In this document: positions 44,360 through 55,165 of the stretch, in pieces
How the letters are laid out: each line of letters begins with the position of its first letter
Position numbering within the stretch: the first letter of the stretch is position 1
Source of the DNA: Blepharisma stoltei
Taxonomy: Eukaryota > Ciliophora > Heterotrichea > Heterotrichida > Blepharismidae
Assembly (NCBI GenBank): GCA_914767885.1
Contig: CAJZBQ010000011.1
Coordinates: 930,001-994,000 of the forward strand
Direction of reading: 5' to 3'
DNA: 64,000 bases
Notes under the pieces: generated by a model
Seen by the model: the letters and a program-made list of their open reading frames with translations, nothing else
The model's database searches: none
Told to the model about the DNA's origin: nothing
Translations under genes and position numbers: made by a program

Positions 44360-45263
44360 ATGAAAAACATCATTTTCTTAGGCTTCGTCTTAGCTGCATT
44401 TGCAAGTCCAGCTTTTAGACTTAGAGATGCTGACCTTGTGATGACACAAGAGCAAATAGACCGCATCAATCAAAGCCAAGATTTATGGACAGCCTCCTCT
44501 GATTGGGTTGGTTCCATGACAATTGGAGAAGCCAGAAAATACGCCTCAACCAAAATCATCTACAACGACTTCCCAGAAAAAATTGGGAAAGCTCTTAGAC
44601 CACTTGCAAATCCCATCTGCTTTTGACGCTAGACAAAAATGGCCTTCTTGCATTCATCCAATCCTTAATCAAGGAAATTGCAGCTCTGCTTGGGCTTTTG
44701 GAGTCAGTGAAGTTCTTTCAGACAGACTCTGTATTTTTTCAAATAGCACAATAAATGTTGTCCTTTCCCCTCAATATCTGGTTAATTGTGACATTGCAAG
44801 CTTTGGCTGTGGCGGTGGATATGCCAGTTATGCTTGGAGATTCATGAAAGATCATGGCATCCCAACCCAAACTTGTACCCCATATGCTGGTGTAAATCAA
44901 GTTTGCGTTAAAGAATGCTCCGATGGATCTACTATGAGATATTATAAGGCTGCATCTGTGAGTACTTTCAGCTCACCCGCATCAATTCAGGCAGAGGTTC
45001 TGCAAAATGGCCCAATAGAAGTTTCTTTCCAGGTTTACCAAGATTTTTATGCATATAAGAGTGGTGTTTATAAGCACACCACTGGAAAATTGGTTAGTCG
45101 TCACTCAGCCAAAATTATTGGATGGGGAGCTCAAGGGGAAACTAATTATTGGATTGTTGCTAACTCTTGGGGTGATACTTGGGGTATGAATGGATACTTC
45201 TGGATTGCTTTTGGAGATTGTGGTATCGATAGTTATGGTGTTGCTGGATTTCCTGCAGTCTAA
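44360..45263 (+). pseudogene. CB16, frameshifted cathepsin B-like copy lacking the nucleophile
   Basis: ATG 44360, TAA 45261-45263, 904 nt against 906 in CB14. Two bases are missing near 44580 (AAAAAATTGGGAAAG), breaking the frame at the end of the propeptide. The mature domain is open, with Ala at the nucleophile position (NCSSAWAFGVS), His retained (SRHSAKIIGWG) and Asn retained. The frameshift lies in an A-run, so it should be confirmed before calling the gene dead. Confidence 0.82.
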
Positions 45264-45444
45264 ATAATCAAGAAATTATTATTATAAAAGACTTATTTAT
45301 AAAATATTGGAACTAAAAATAGGATATTTAAGCGAGAGTTATGATAGATTTTCTAATAATTTAATAGGCATGCATAAATAAAAAAAATTATGATTTTTAC
45401 ACATATGATTAGCCCCTATAAGAAGATTATCAAATTCTAAATTT

Positions 45445-46494
45445 ATGGCACAAAAAGAACCCCCACCGTTTATTTGCTTGATATCAGAAAGCGAAAGTGG
45501 GACTGATAAATCAAAAAGCCAAAGCTCATCATTAAGATCTAAACAAAAGAAAAGTGCCGCATCAACTCCTAAGAAAAACAAAAAATCAGAATCAAAACCC
45601 AAGAAAAACAAAAGTTCTAAATCAGTCTCTAACTCCCCTCAGCAAAAATAATTTATTCACTCATAAGGGGATTTAATTTTTTTCAAATTAAAAATCTATT
45701 TACAAAAAGTAGTAATAAAAATAATTGAATTTTTAAATTTCAAGCTGTTAAAATTTAACAGAACTCGTTTGAGGGTTTCATAATAATTTCCCTTATATGT
45801 TTAAATATTTTTTTTAAATTTTAAATTAGAAATTTTTTCCCCCTTAACGCAGTTGTTTATTTCCCAAAGAATAGGAATTTTTTTAATATTTTCTCTAAGA
45901 TGGAGTAAGGAAAGCAAATATTGAGACGAATTGAAATCTCTGGAGGAAAATAATGAATCCAACGAGGAGGAAGAAGATCAGTCTGATGTATCTAGCTATG
46001 TGTCTGAAGAGTTTGATTTTAGCGAATTAGAATATTTATCAGATAGAGAAGAAGAAAATCCTCCTAAGAAGAGGAAAAAAAATAAAAATAAAGAAAGAGT
46101 CTCTTCTTCCAGCCCTTCACCTGAAAGAGATGAAGGCTATTTGCTAAGAAAAAAATATAGAGATGTAGGGCAATTTCAATGTAAAGTGTGCGATCAAATT
46201 GTACCGAGTCTTAGAGCGTATAAGAGTCATAAAAGCATACGAAAAAGTAAATGCCATAAATGCAAAGAAATTTTTTTGTGCAACCAACAAATGAACTGGC
46301 ACACAGTGGACTGCAAGAAAAATCCGAACAGAAAATGGCAAAATTGTGGTAAGAGACAGTATCCACGATATTTGAAAGGAATAGAAGCAGTTATAAGGAG
46401 AGCTGAAAAATATCCTCCTGTAGAAACAGCACTCACTGATTATGAGCCATATCAGATTGGATTTAGAAAATCGTATCGATTTTTGGATAACTAA
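45445..46494 (+). CDS. Ser/Lys-rich protein with C2H2-like zinc fingers, split by one MITE IES
   Basis: ATG 45445, TAA 46492-46494. Removing 45633-45908 leaves 774 nt (257 residues) and joins KSVS to KESKYWDELKSLE, with TGA as Trp. The N-terminal half is a Ser/Lys-rich low-complexity region followed by an acidic stretch and a nuclear-localisation-like PPKKRKKNKNK. The C-terminal half has two Cys/His clusters (CKVCDQ...KSH and CHKCKEI...HTVDC) that suggest C2H2/C2HC fingers. A nuclear nucleic-acid-binding role is inferred; no specific family is recognised. Its 5' end was duplicated twice within the cathepsin array. Confidence 0.75.
45633..45908. mobile_element. class A MITE-type IES in the zinc-finger-like gene
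   Basis: 276 bp including one TAA (45630-45632, 45906-45908). The left end CTCCCCTCAGCAAAAATAA with ATTCACTCATAAGGGG is a diverged class A hairpin, the interior has the TTAAAATTTAACAGAAC motif, and the right end is GATGGAG. Removing it fuses two otherwise separate frames. Confidence 0.85.
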
Positions 46495-46722
46495 AATTAT
46501 TATCATTAGAAGTATATTTAAATATAGTGAATTTCTATTAATAAATTCTATTTACTGCTCAGCGGATTGCTTCATATTTCTCAGGTCTTCATCTTCTTCC
46601 CATAATTTTGAAATTTTAAAATCTCCACTTTTAGATGATTCTCTTAATCCCCAATTTATCATAAAAATTATTTTAAAAAAAGCATCAAAAAATTATTAAA
46701 ATTTAACTGAACCTATATGAGA

Positions 46723-49490
46723 TTAAAAAGAGAGGGTTAGCTTCTCTCTTGCTATTCTATTTAAAACTCTATTTTTTTCTGAGTTTTCTAGTTCAGATTT
46801 GATTGAATTAATTCTGCTTAAATCTAAGTTGCATCCATATATATCAATTTGCTTTTCTTCTGTTATCATAACTTTATCTAACTTTCTAAGCTTGGTTTTC
46901 GTTATTTTTGAGCAAATTTTATACATATCTTCACTTATTAGAATCGGAGCATCATTCATATTTGACAAATCAGCTAATTTAATTGCAAAATCTAAATTTG
47001 GAGATAAGTAAATAGGATCGATTTTCAAATCGCTCCCAATTGTCCCTTCCAATCCTCATCCTTGATGCAGACCAATTCCTATCTTATTACAGCTCTCAGA
47101 AATTATTTCCTTACTATACCCATTGTTCAAATTTATTCGATTTTTCATCAATTCTGCCAATACTTTTGCAAAGCAAACAATTGCCATATCTGCAATTTCC
47201 TTTACATAAAAATTATCATTCAATCCTACCTTTGCATTGCTAAAAACGTCTAAATCAATACACTCATCAGGGAATTTCCATACTATTACCAATTTTTCCC
47301 CATATATTTTACTTGCAAATCCTGAATATTTACTAGCTACATGATGAGCTATGTGAGAAATTTTATTTATAATCGTTTAAAATGAATTAATATATTACGA
47401 TTATTCTATTTTTCATATAAATACTTATCATAAGTCTGGCTTATTGCAGATAGGTATATAAGCTGAACCGTGTCTTCTTTTAAATCATAAGAAATTTCTT
47501 GCAGACTTTTTATGCTCAAAACTCCAAAAATACAGAAGCACCGTCTTCCTGGTATTAATGGATTAATTTCACCTCCATTGCTCCTCATGTTACAAGCAAT
47601 TATCTCGGCACCGATTTCTCCGAATCCCGCAGATAAAAGTGCGCCGATTTTTGAGATAGCATTTTCCAGAAGTTTTATTTCTTCAGCAACATTTTGCTTC
47701 TTTTTGTTTTTGTGGGATAGCAAGTCTCTTTGATATGACTCATATTCTTCATATTGCACAGCCAGTATGGGATCTTTTGACATTTTTTGGATTCTATCAG
47801 TCATTTTTTCTAGCGGCTTAAGTAATATGTCCTTGGTCCCTTTTGTAAGTATAGGGTTTTACCCTGTGTAGCCCTATAAGGGCAGATGATTTCCCGGTGG
47901 AATCATCGAGTTGGTCCAACCAACTTAGTGCGTTGGTCGGACCAACTCGCTTGTTGGCTGGAACAACTCGCTTGTTGGTTGGACTAACTCACTTGTTGGT
48001 TGGACCAACTTGCTTGTTGGTTGGACCAGCTCGCTTGTTAGTTGGACCAACTCGCTTGTTAGTTGAGCCAACTCGATGATTCCACCGGGAATCATCTTCC
48101 TTATAGGGCTACTCAGGGTAAAGCCCTATAGCACAGAAGCAATTCCAATCATAAAGCAAATAAAAGCAGTTCTAACCATGCTCATTCAGGCTTCCATCTT
48201 GCTTGTGCTTTTCATATTGAAAACTGCGACCATCCAATAATAATAGTCTGGGTCCATTTTATCAACAGTGAAAATAAGAACTTCACATAGCCTTAGCTCA
48301 TCTAAATTAACACCTCCTTTTCAAAGCTTTTTGTTTTTGGCTTGGAGATAAATCAAGGGGTCATCCAAGTCTCTGTATGCATCTACATATGAATTTCAAG
48401 CTATATCAAATTCTTGGTGCTCATGAATTACATCATAAATGCATTGCAGCCCAAACTCCAAAAACTTATAGTCATTGAGGTAAAGTGACGGGTAAAACAT
48501 AGGAAAAACAAACACAGCGCCTATAACAAGCATAATTACTCTGTTCATGATGACATCAGTTAGCCTGTTTCCAAGTTTTGCTTCAGGGTCTGGCTTCGGG
48601 TCATTATTTTCGTTCTTTTTTCTTGCTTCATTATTTATAACAACCATATTAGGAGGGATATCGAAATTCAAGCCAGTAGATTGAGGATCAATGGGGTGTC
48701 CGTCAGACGACATTGATCTCATAGAAAATAAGCTTGAAGAGTGCGAAACTTGGTCTTCCCAGTTATCAAAATCAATATCTCTGTTCTGAGATCTTTCATC
48801 TAGAACCTCTACAAAAATTGGTGCATCATCTCCTCTAAATCGGATTTCAATTCTTTGATCTCCTTTTTTTTCATTTTTTTGTAAGTCTCGCTCAACTGCT
48901 AATTTGTAAATTTTCACAATCCTCACTAGTCTTACCACTCTGAATATTCTCATGAACCTTATGTTCCTCGGACCAGTAATTTCTTCCAATTCGTTCAGAG
49001 AAATATGGCTTTTCTGGACGTCTTCAGAGTCTTGGCTATGATTTTCACCAGTCGCGAAATCTCATATCCAGCCCACGTCAAGTATAAGGGTAAACGTTGC
49101 CAAGATATCAAGCCAGAAGAAAAAACTATTGAGATATTTATCTTTTGATAGGGAAGACAATAATATTTCTACAGCAAAGAATATAAAACAGACTAATGCT
49201 ATTGCAAAAAAATAGTCATCGGCTGATTTTTCTGTAGCTAAAAGCCGGATATCTTCGCCAAATAAAGCAAAGATTGTTAAAAGCATTAGAAAGGCTTGGA
49301 CAACCCAATTCTTTAGTATTGCTGACGAAAACTTGGAAAGCTTGGACTTCACTTTTACGCCGTCGTTGCCTCAGTATAAAGGGATATTTTTAATACAGTC
49401 ATATCCTTTAAAATAATTTTGTGCAGAATCTAGCTCGTCTAGATCCCCAGGGATTCTATTCAATTGAATGTCTAAGGTGGGGTTTGCCAT
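46723..49490 (-). CDS. voltage-sensor/nucleotide-cyclase fusion, cyclase domain probably inactive
   Basis: ATG at 49490 (MANPTLDIQLNR), stop at 46723-46725. Removing IESs 47852-48130 and 47368-47417 leaves 2439 nt (812 residues). In order: an ion-channel-like membrane domain with an S4 helix (RFMRIFRVVRLVRIVKIYK, Arg every third residue), a long cytoplasmic linker, further membrane segments, then a class III cyclase homology domain (ENAISKIGALLSAGFGE, IGIGLHQGWGLEGTIGSDL). Fusions of this kind are known in ciliates and apicomplexans. The metal-binding Asp region is FGVLSIKSL instead of an FxDI motif, the second Asp is Glu (YGEKLVIVW), and the Asn/Arg pair is altered (SPNLDFAIKL), so catalysis is doubtful. 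Confidence 0.82.
47368..47417. mobile_element. short TA-bounded IES in the cyclase gene
   Basis: 50 bp of nearly pure A and T with in-frame stops and an internal inverted repeat AATAATCGT/ACGATTAT. The junctions I propose, TTA|AAT, give DKYLNKISHIAHH in frame and make the full coding length divisible by three. Other nearby TA pairs fail. Confidence 0.6.
47852..48130. mobile_element. TIR element with internal minisatellite, IES in the cyclase gene
   Basis: 279 bp including one TA (47850-47851, 48129-48130). Terminal inverted repeats of about 60 bp (TATAGGGTTTTACCCTG, AGCCCTATAAGG, CCCGGTGGAATCATCGAG) enclose about 7 tandem copies of a 21-24-bp unit (GTTGGTTGGACCAACTCGCT), each itself partly palindromic. 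Excision restores ASVLLTKGTKD. A plus-strand open frame of LLVGPTR repeats (47897-48079) is a by-product. Confidence 0.9.
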
Positions 49491-49657
49491 AATTTTATAC
49501 TTTTTGTATATGAATATCAAATTCTAATTATTATGGCTGCTTAGACATAAGTTATATTATCAACATACAAATTTTATATTCAGGTATATCTAATTCAAAA
49601 TTTCAATATTATGAACTTACACGAAAGCATTCAGGACAAAACTATCCTTTATCTTTA

Positions 49658-50557
49658 CTCCCCCTCCGAGAGCGAACAGAAAATTTTGTTCGCTCACATG
49701 GAGGAGGTTAATTTATTGTTAAAAAAATTATATATAAATTTCATAGAATTTTTTTTCAAAAAATCCAAGTGGCAAAAAATTAGATTAGATTTAAGCTACC
49801 CAACTTCCTGAACTCAATGGATTCCACGTTAGCGTGAGGTGAGTGTCCTATGGCTAACTTGAACCCGGAAAGAACCCCAGATTTCTTGGTAAAGGCATTT
49901 CCCTCATGGTCCGAGCTGTACGGACTTTACCTGGAACCTACATTTCCAACCTAAGCAGCCAGCTTATCCAACCCTGCTTAGCTTAGGCAAGACAGCCCCT
50001 AGGACCCCTTTCAATTGGAGAGACTAGCCCTTTAACTTGTCTAGCCTGTCTTCCCCTCTTTTCTAATCAGCTCCAAAAGAAAAACTCAACAAACTCATGC
50101 TAATTCAGAGTAGGCCACAAAGAAACCTAGGCATGTAATTCGGCCTGCCTCTATCAGATACCCAGCTGCTTGCAAAAAAATGTCACTTCAGCTAGGCCAC
50201 TAATCAGCAAGAAGAATTCTAGGCCTCGTGCTTCAAGGCTAATCCAACCTTTGGGCGACTCCTTGCGCCGAAAACCACGTCCGGATATATATGGACACCA
50301 CCGGGAGGGAGAACGGGCTGCTAATCAAGGGCCATTTTAAGTATCCAAAGGGCAAAAACTAATTTAAATCGCAAAATTATGTTTTTAATTTCAATTTTTT
50401 AAACTTCAACAGAATTAGCTACAGATTTCATTTTATAATATCACTTATATATCAATTTGTTTTTTCATCAATTTTTTTCCTCATGAAGAGTGGGGCTTTG
50501 GTCAAAAATAGGATTTTTCCAATAGTTTTATTTGCTAATAGAGGAGAGGGGGAGTTA
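49658..50557. mobile_element. class A MITE carrying a nested retroposon-like insertion
   Basis: TTA duplications at 49655-49657 and 50555-50557. The left end CTCCCCCTCCGAGAGCGAAC has the usual hairpin, and the right half (from about 50359: AACTAATTTAAATCGC) matches the MITE interior and ends GAGGGGGAG. The nested unit lies at 49779-50358. Confidence 0.85.
49779..50358. mobile_element. class C retroposon-like unit nested in a MITE
   Basis: 580 bp including one copy of the 8-bp duplication GGCAAAAA (49771-49778, 50351-50358). GC-rich and noncoding. Next to the left duplication it carries ATTAGATTAGATTTA, a short tandem tail, which implies minus-strand orientation. Confidence 0.75.
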
Positions 50558-50816
50558 TTTTTATTTAATTTATATGTAGAATATGAGACCAACATGCTTC
50601 AAGACTGTTGATAATCATCTGAGGATTTACGACATATTAATATAATTGAAACCGAATAATTTTATTGCATTTTATCGATATTGTGTTTTTGTAAATTATT
50701 TTAATGCTTAATGATTTTTATAAATTCACTGTTTTATAATTTTATTGACATTTCTTATCTTTATTAAAGAGAGGAAAAAATATAAAAAAGCCCTAAGAAT
50801 TAGATAGAAATACTTA

Positions 50817-51111
50817 CTCCCTCCATCGTGGGTGACTTTTTTTTAAAACGATTCACATATGCTTTTTATTCTAAAATGATTATTTCGAAATTTGAAAAAT
50901 CCCAATTTCTCAAAAATTGGAAAGCAAATATTATTTTACTTTGTAAAATTTATTTTTTAAAATGCAGTTGTTTTAAATTAAACAGAATTAGCTAGATATT
51001 TCATTATACTAATAATCACTTATATGTAAAATTTTTTTTGCTCACGGAGGGTTGGTTTTTGGGTAAAAAATAGGGATTTTTCCAATGGTTTTGCTCGCTC
51101 ACAGAGGGGAG
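50817..51111. mobile_element. decayed class A MITE
   Basis: About 295 bp. The left end reads TTACTCCCTCCATCGTGGGTG, the interior retains AATTAGCTAGATATTTCATTATACTAA-type sequence (about 50985), and the right end reads GCTCGCTCACAGAGGGGAG. The target duplication has diverged (TTA and TTC). Confidence 0.75.
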
Positions 51112-51967
51112 TTCGATAATATTATTTCATTAAGCGTAGATATCAAATTAATTTTATTTTTTATTTAGTTAATAATATCTATGAAATAACCTAAATATCT
51201 ATATATTATTTTAGAGAAATCTATTTAACTGAATAATGATCTTATGCTAACCAAAAATCTTTGATAGCATTAATTATTATTCGATTCAGGTTGTAATTTA
51301 AATAATTAGTATGTAACTAAATTTACTACATATTTAATTATTTATTTGTTTGAGATGTTTTTAACTTTGAAAATTTTTATTTTAAGAATAAGAGTTTAAT
51401 TATTTCAATTCAATTGTAAAGATATGAAAAATTCAGTAATAATCAATCTTTACCAAATTATAACAGCTCTGTTTTATGAATGAAAACGCTAAAGAATAAG
51501 AAGCTATATTTTAAGAGAATTCATATTTAAATCATATTAATATGCTGAGCTAATAAAGTTAAAATTTTAAAGATAGATATAAAGACTTGACTGTCAAATA
51601 GAGAGCTCATCAGTATCATTACTAACGTTAACGCAACTAATCATATCTTTATAAAAATCTTCAAGCCGAATTTCTTATAAATAATTTTTAAATTAAATAA
51701 TGGAAAAAGTTGTAAACATTTCATTAAATTTTTTTATTTCACAAAATTAATGTTTACACCTATTCCTACAATAAAATATTGATAGCCTTATTTTTAGTTT
51801 CAACAATTCAATCCAACATATATCGCCATTAATCTGCCTATAAAAAAACTATAAAAGAATTAATTATTTTCAACAATTTAATAATTCATTTTCTTTTACA
51901 AACAGACTGCAACAATCCTCGAAGATTCAATATTAATCCAACTTTTAAATAATATAAATTTATTCAA

Positions 51968-53431
51968 ATGGCCAGCCCGAGACCAGCAACCCAACGTCGC
52001 AAAGAAGAAGGAGAAAAAATATCCTCAGTCACCCGTGACCGAGCACAGCTCGCCAAAGCCTACATCGAAGGGAGATTTTCTAAGCTTAAAGAAGAAGAGG
52101 AAGGACGTCGAGAAGAGTGACAAGAACTTAACAAAATTATGGAAGAGCTCTGCTTGTCCTCAACAGAACGGCATATGATTAAGCAGGAAATCCTTCACAA
52201 AGAAGCTGAGCTACTCCGCGAAAAACGCCAAAAAATAACTGTTTACGATTTCGAACCCATCTCAATCATAGGAAAGGGCGCATTTGGAGAAGTCAGAGTG
52301 GCGAGGAAGAAAGGAACCGGCGAAGTCTTCGCTCTCAAGAAAATGGACAAGTCAGAAATGATCTGTAAAAATCAAATTCAGCATATAAAAGCTGAACGAG
52401 ATGTCCTTGCACATTCAGAAAATCCATGGATCGTCGACTTGAAATATTCTTTTCAAGACGAAAAATATTTGTATTTGGCAATGGAATATTTAGGAGGAGG
52501 AGACTTTATGAATTTATTGATAAAGAAAAACATCTTGACTGAAGCAGAAAGCAGATTTTATATTGCAGAAATCATACTTGCTGTAGACTCAGTGCATAAG
52601 ATGAACTATATACATAGAGACTTAAAGCCTGATAATATACTTATTGATAATAGAGGACATATAAAATTGTCAGATTTCGGCCTTTCAAAGCATGCAGAAA
52701 TATTTCCTTCGCAAAGTAGAGAAGTGTTGAGAAAATTAGAAGAGGAAAGGCTTAAACAATATGTGGATCGAAGGAGTGAGTTCCATAGAAATAGAAAACT
52801 AGCATTTTCTACAGTAGGAACTCCTGATTACATAGCTCCAGAAGTGTTTTCTCGACAAGGGTATACAGAAACGGTAGACTGGTGGTCAGTTGGTGTCATT
52901 TTATTTGAAATGCTTGTTGGCTACCCTCCATTTTACGCTGACAAGCCCAAAGAAGTCTGTCAAAAAATCATTAACTGGCAGAACTATTTCACAATCCCTA
53001 GAGAAGCCCGACTGAGCCATGCCGCAATTGATTTGATAAGAAAATTAATCTGCGAGCCCAATACAAGACTTGGAATCCGAGGAGTCGCAGAAATAAAAGC
53101 CCATCCTTTCTTCGCAGGAGTTGACTGGAACAATATAAGAGCTCAAGATGCTCCTTATGTCCCAGAACTCCGAGGCGACACTGATATTTCGAATTTCGAA
53201 CAATTTGAAGAAACTGAGCCTTTTTACCCTCCTATAAGTAACAAAAAAAGACCTCAGAAAAAAGACGTAAACTTTGTCGGCTATACTTTTAAAAAAGACG
53301 TAGAAAAACAGCGGACTGGATTGACGAGTGCGATCGAGGAGCTCGAAGCTATAAGGAACTCGACTGCCAGGGAAAACCAACCAATTAATTATATACCGTC
53401 GTCTGAGGAGTTATATAATGGAGAGCTGTAA
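51968..53431 (+). CDS. NDR/LATS-family serine/threonine kinase 1
   Basis: ATG 51968, TAA at 53431, 487 residues, one exon, with one TGA as Trp (REEWQELNK). AGC-group NDR kinases act with MOB co-activators in morphogenesis and cell division. Visible: a basic N-terminal MOB-binding helix region, GKGAFGEVR, the ALKKMDK Lys, HRDLKPDN, DFGLS, the NDR-specific insert before the activation segment, AFSTVGTPDYIAPEV with the regulatory Ser/Thr, and the C-terminal hydrophobic motif FVGYTFK with its Thr. It ends 23 bp from the convergent GCVT stop. A close paralogue lies at 55166-56668. Confidence 0.95.
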
Positions 53432-53454
53432 GTAATAGTTTCTTTAATGTTTTA

Positions 53455-55116
53455 TTAGTCATAATAATTGTGTGGGGTTAATGGCCCTTTTTCTATTTGC
53501 ACTTTGACGGTTTTATGTTTATCCAACTTTGCTTTGAAAATATGGCCTGTGTAGGGCGCTCTGCCTCTTCTGATAAGGGCCATTCCCACACCTTTATTCA
53601 AAAATGGGCTGTATGCCCCTGAAGTGACGACGCCATATGTTTCACCTTCTTCACCTCCAAAAAGTTTTGCCCCTCTTCTTGCTGAAGGCCCATCTTTTTC
53701 TACAGAAAACCCAACTCTTAGCCGAAGGCCTTCAAATTTCTGGCGTTCGAGCTGACCTCTTTGAGCCATGACAGCTTCATGCCCTAATCATCCTCCTGCT
53801 GATAGTTTAGACATAGGAATTCTATCTACTAGATCTGCTTCTATAGGGGTCAGATTTTCATCCATATCATTGCAATAATTAGATTTCCCAGCTTCTAGTC
53901 TTAACGAATCTCTTGCATCCAATCCACAGAATAGAAACCTGTCTTTTAGACCACCTTCCACTATCGTTTCTAACCATTTCAAAGCGATTTCTGAGCTCAT
54001 AGAAATATCAAAGCCATCTTCTCCTGTGTGCCCAGACCTCATCACTGTTACAGGCTCATCGTCAACGTAATCTAATTTAGCTTCTCGGACCTGCATATAT
54101 CTAGTTGTTGAGAGGCTGCAAGATACCTGTCCTTGGATAATTCCAGATGCTGATGGTCCATTTAATGATAAAAGGCATTGATCTCTTAATTCTTCTACTA
54201 TCTTTAACTTAACTTAACTTATTATCTATATCGTTTTAACGTCCACTACGGAGTTGCCTGTTGTTCCAGGGCTTCCAGCATATTTATCCACGTGTCGGGC
54301 CCATGGACCTCTGGGTCGATCCACTTTGTTTCACCAGGGCACGGGGTGAATATGATGTTCCAGCTTCGACGGGCTGCGTTCGCCTCGCTCTTCCTTGACT
54401 CAGCTCCTGCGCGTGTTCCGCCGCCTAAGGGTCACCTTCCTCGGGTGTGCTGAGAGGTAAAGCTTCGAGCCTCTTGATGTACTTGGAGCAGTGCCTCGGC
54501 TTATATGCCAGAGTTAAACTGCTATTGCTGTACAGAAATTCTCAGAAGAAAACCTAACCCTATAAATAAAATTGCTTGAGGGAGAGAAAATTAACAAAGC
54601 TAATTTCTCTCGGACCGAATGCCATTTTATTTATAATTCTTCTACTATCACATCTCTTCCTTTACTTCTTCACTCCTGCATATGATTAAAAAGATAGTCA
54701 AAGTCTTTTTCCCTGCATCCTGCGTTCACGACAAGTCCTATATATCCTTCGAATTTCTGAATAGTTATTTCATCTTTAATTCCGCCATTTGGCATCATCA
54801 ATAACGACTGCAAACAAGATCTCACAGGGATTTTGTTTAGGTCAGAGACTGTAAGGTAGTTAATAAACTCAATCCTCTGTTTCCCATGAATTTTAAACTG
54901 GCCCATATGGCTAATATCAAATAAACCTGCCTTTTTTTTGATAATCATATGTTCACCCATATAGGTATCTTTGTTGCGACCATAATAAGCTGGCATTTCG
55001 TAGCCTTCATAAACACCCATTTTGGCCTCATGCACATCTTTGAAATAATCATATAAAGAGGTTCTCTAGATGATTATTACTTTGAGCGCAGCAGTGGAAA
55101 ATCTTCTTGCCAACAT
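53455..55116 (-). CDS. GCVT: aminomethyltransferase (glycine cleavage T protein), mitochondrial
   Basis: T protein transfers the aminomethyl carbon of glycine to tetrahydrofolate in the mitochondrial glycine cleavage complex. ATG 55116 opens with a basic, Ser-rich presequence (MLARRFSTAALKR) interrupted by a 15-nt intron (55066-55080). Then EMPAYYG, LFDISHMGQ, GHTGEDGFDIS, ARDSLRLEAG and the C-terminal VTSGAYSP. The 447-bp insertion (54203-54649) splits VEEL/RDQC. Removing both leaves 1200 nt, 399 residues, the usual length. TGA is Trp at MQEW and AGGW. It lies between, and converges or tandems with, the two NDR kinases. Confidence 0.95.
54203..54649. mobile_element. class C retroposon-like IES in GCVT (16-bp duplication)
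   Basis: 431 bp plus a 16-bp duplication TAATTCTTCTACTATC (54187-54202, 54634-54649). On the minus strand it has a 5' hairpin region (ATAAATAAAATGGCATTCGG), the GGCGGAACACGCGCAGGAG core and a 3' tail AAGTTAAGTTAAGTTAAA. It is clearly homologous to the element at 61039-61478. Precise removal of one duplication plus the insert restores the protein, and TA-to-TA excision gives the same result. Confidence 0.9.
55066..55080 (-). other. 15-nt intron in GCVT
   Basis: The minus strand reads GTAATAATCATCTAG. Removal joins STAALK to RTSLYDYF in frame within the mitochondrial presequence. Confidence 0.93.
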
Positions 55117-55165
55117 TAAAATATGGCATTTTAGTTATAAATACAGTAACTATTAAAAATCATCA

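Larger units (their letters stand above)
49491..51967. other. 2.5-kb intergenic region of nested and decayed mobile elements
   Basis: Between the divergent cyclase (minus) and NDR kinase 1 (plus). It holds a class A MITE with a nested retroposon-like unit (49658-50557) and a decayed MITE (50817-51111). The last 850 bp is plain AT-rich DNA that should include the kinase promoter. A short ATG frame at 49611 (MNLHESIQDKTILYL) runs into the first MITE and ends soon after it; I do not call it a gene. Confidence 0.6.

Noticed and set aside
47897-48079. Plus-strand open frame of LLVGPTR-type repeats
   Set aside because: It is a translation of the minisatellite inside the inverted-repeat IES. It has no independent support and lies within the interrupted cyclase gene.
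47890-48085. CRISPR-like direct repeats
   Set aside because: The units are adjacent without unique spacers and lie inside a eukaryotic mobile element; this is a minisatellite.
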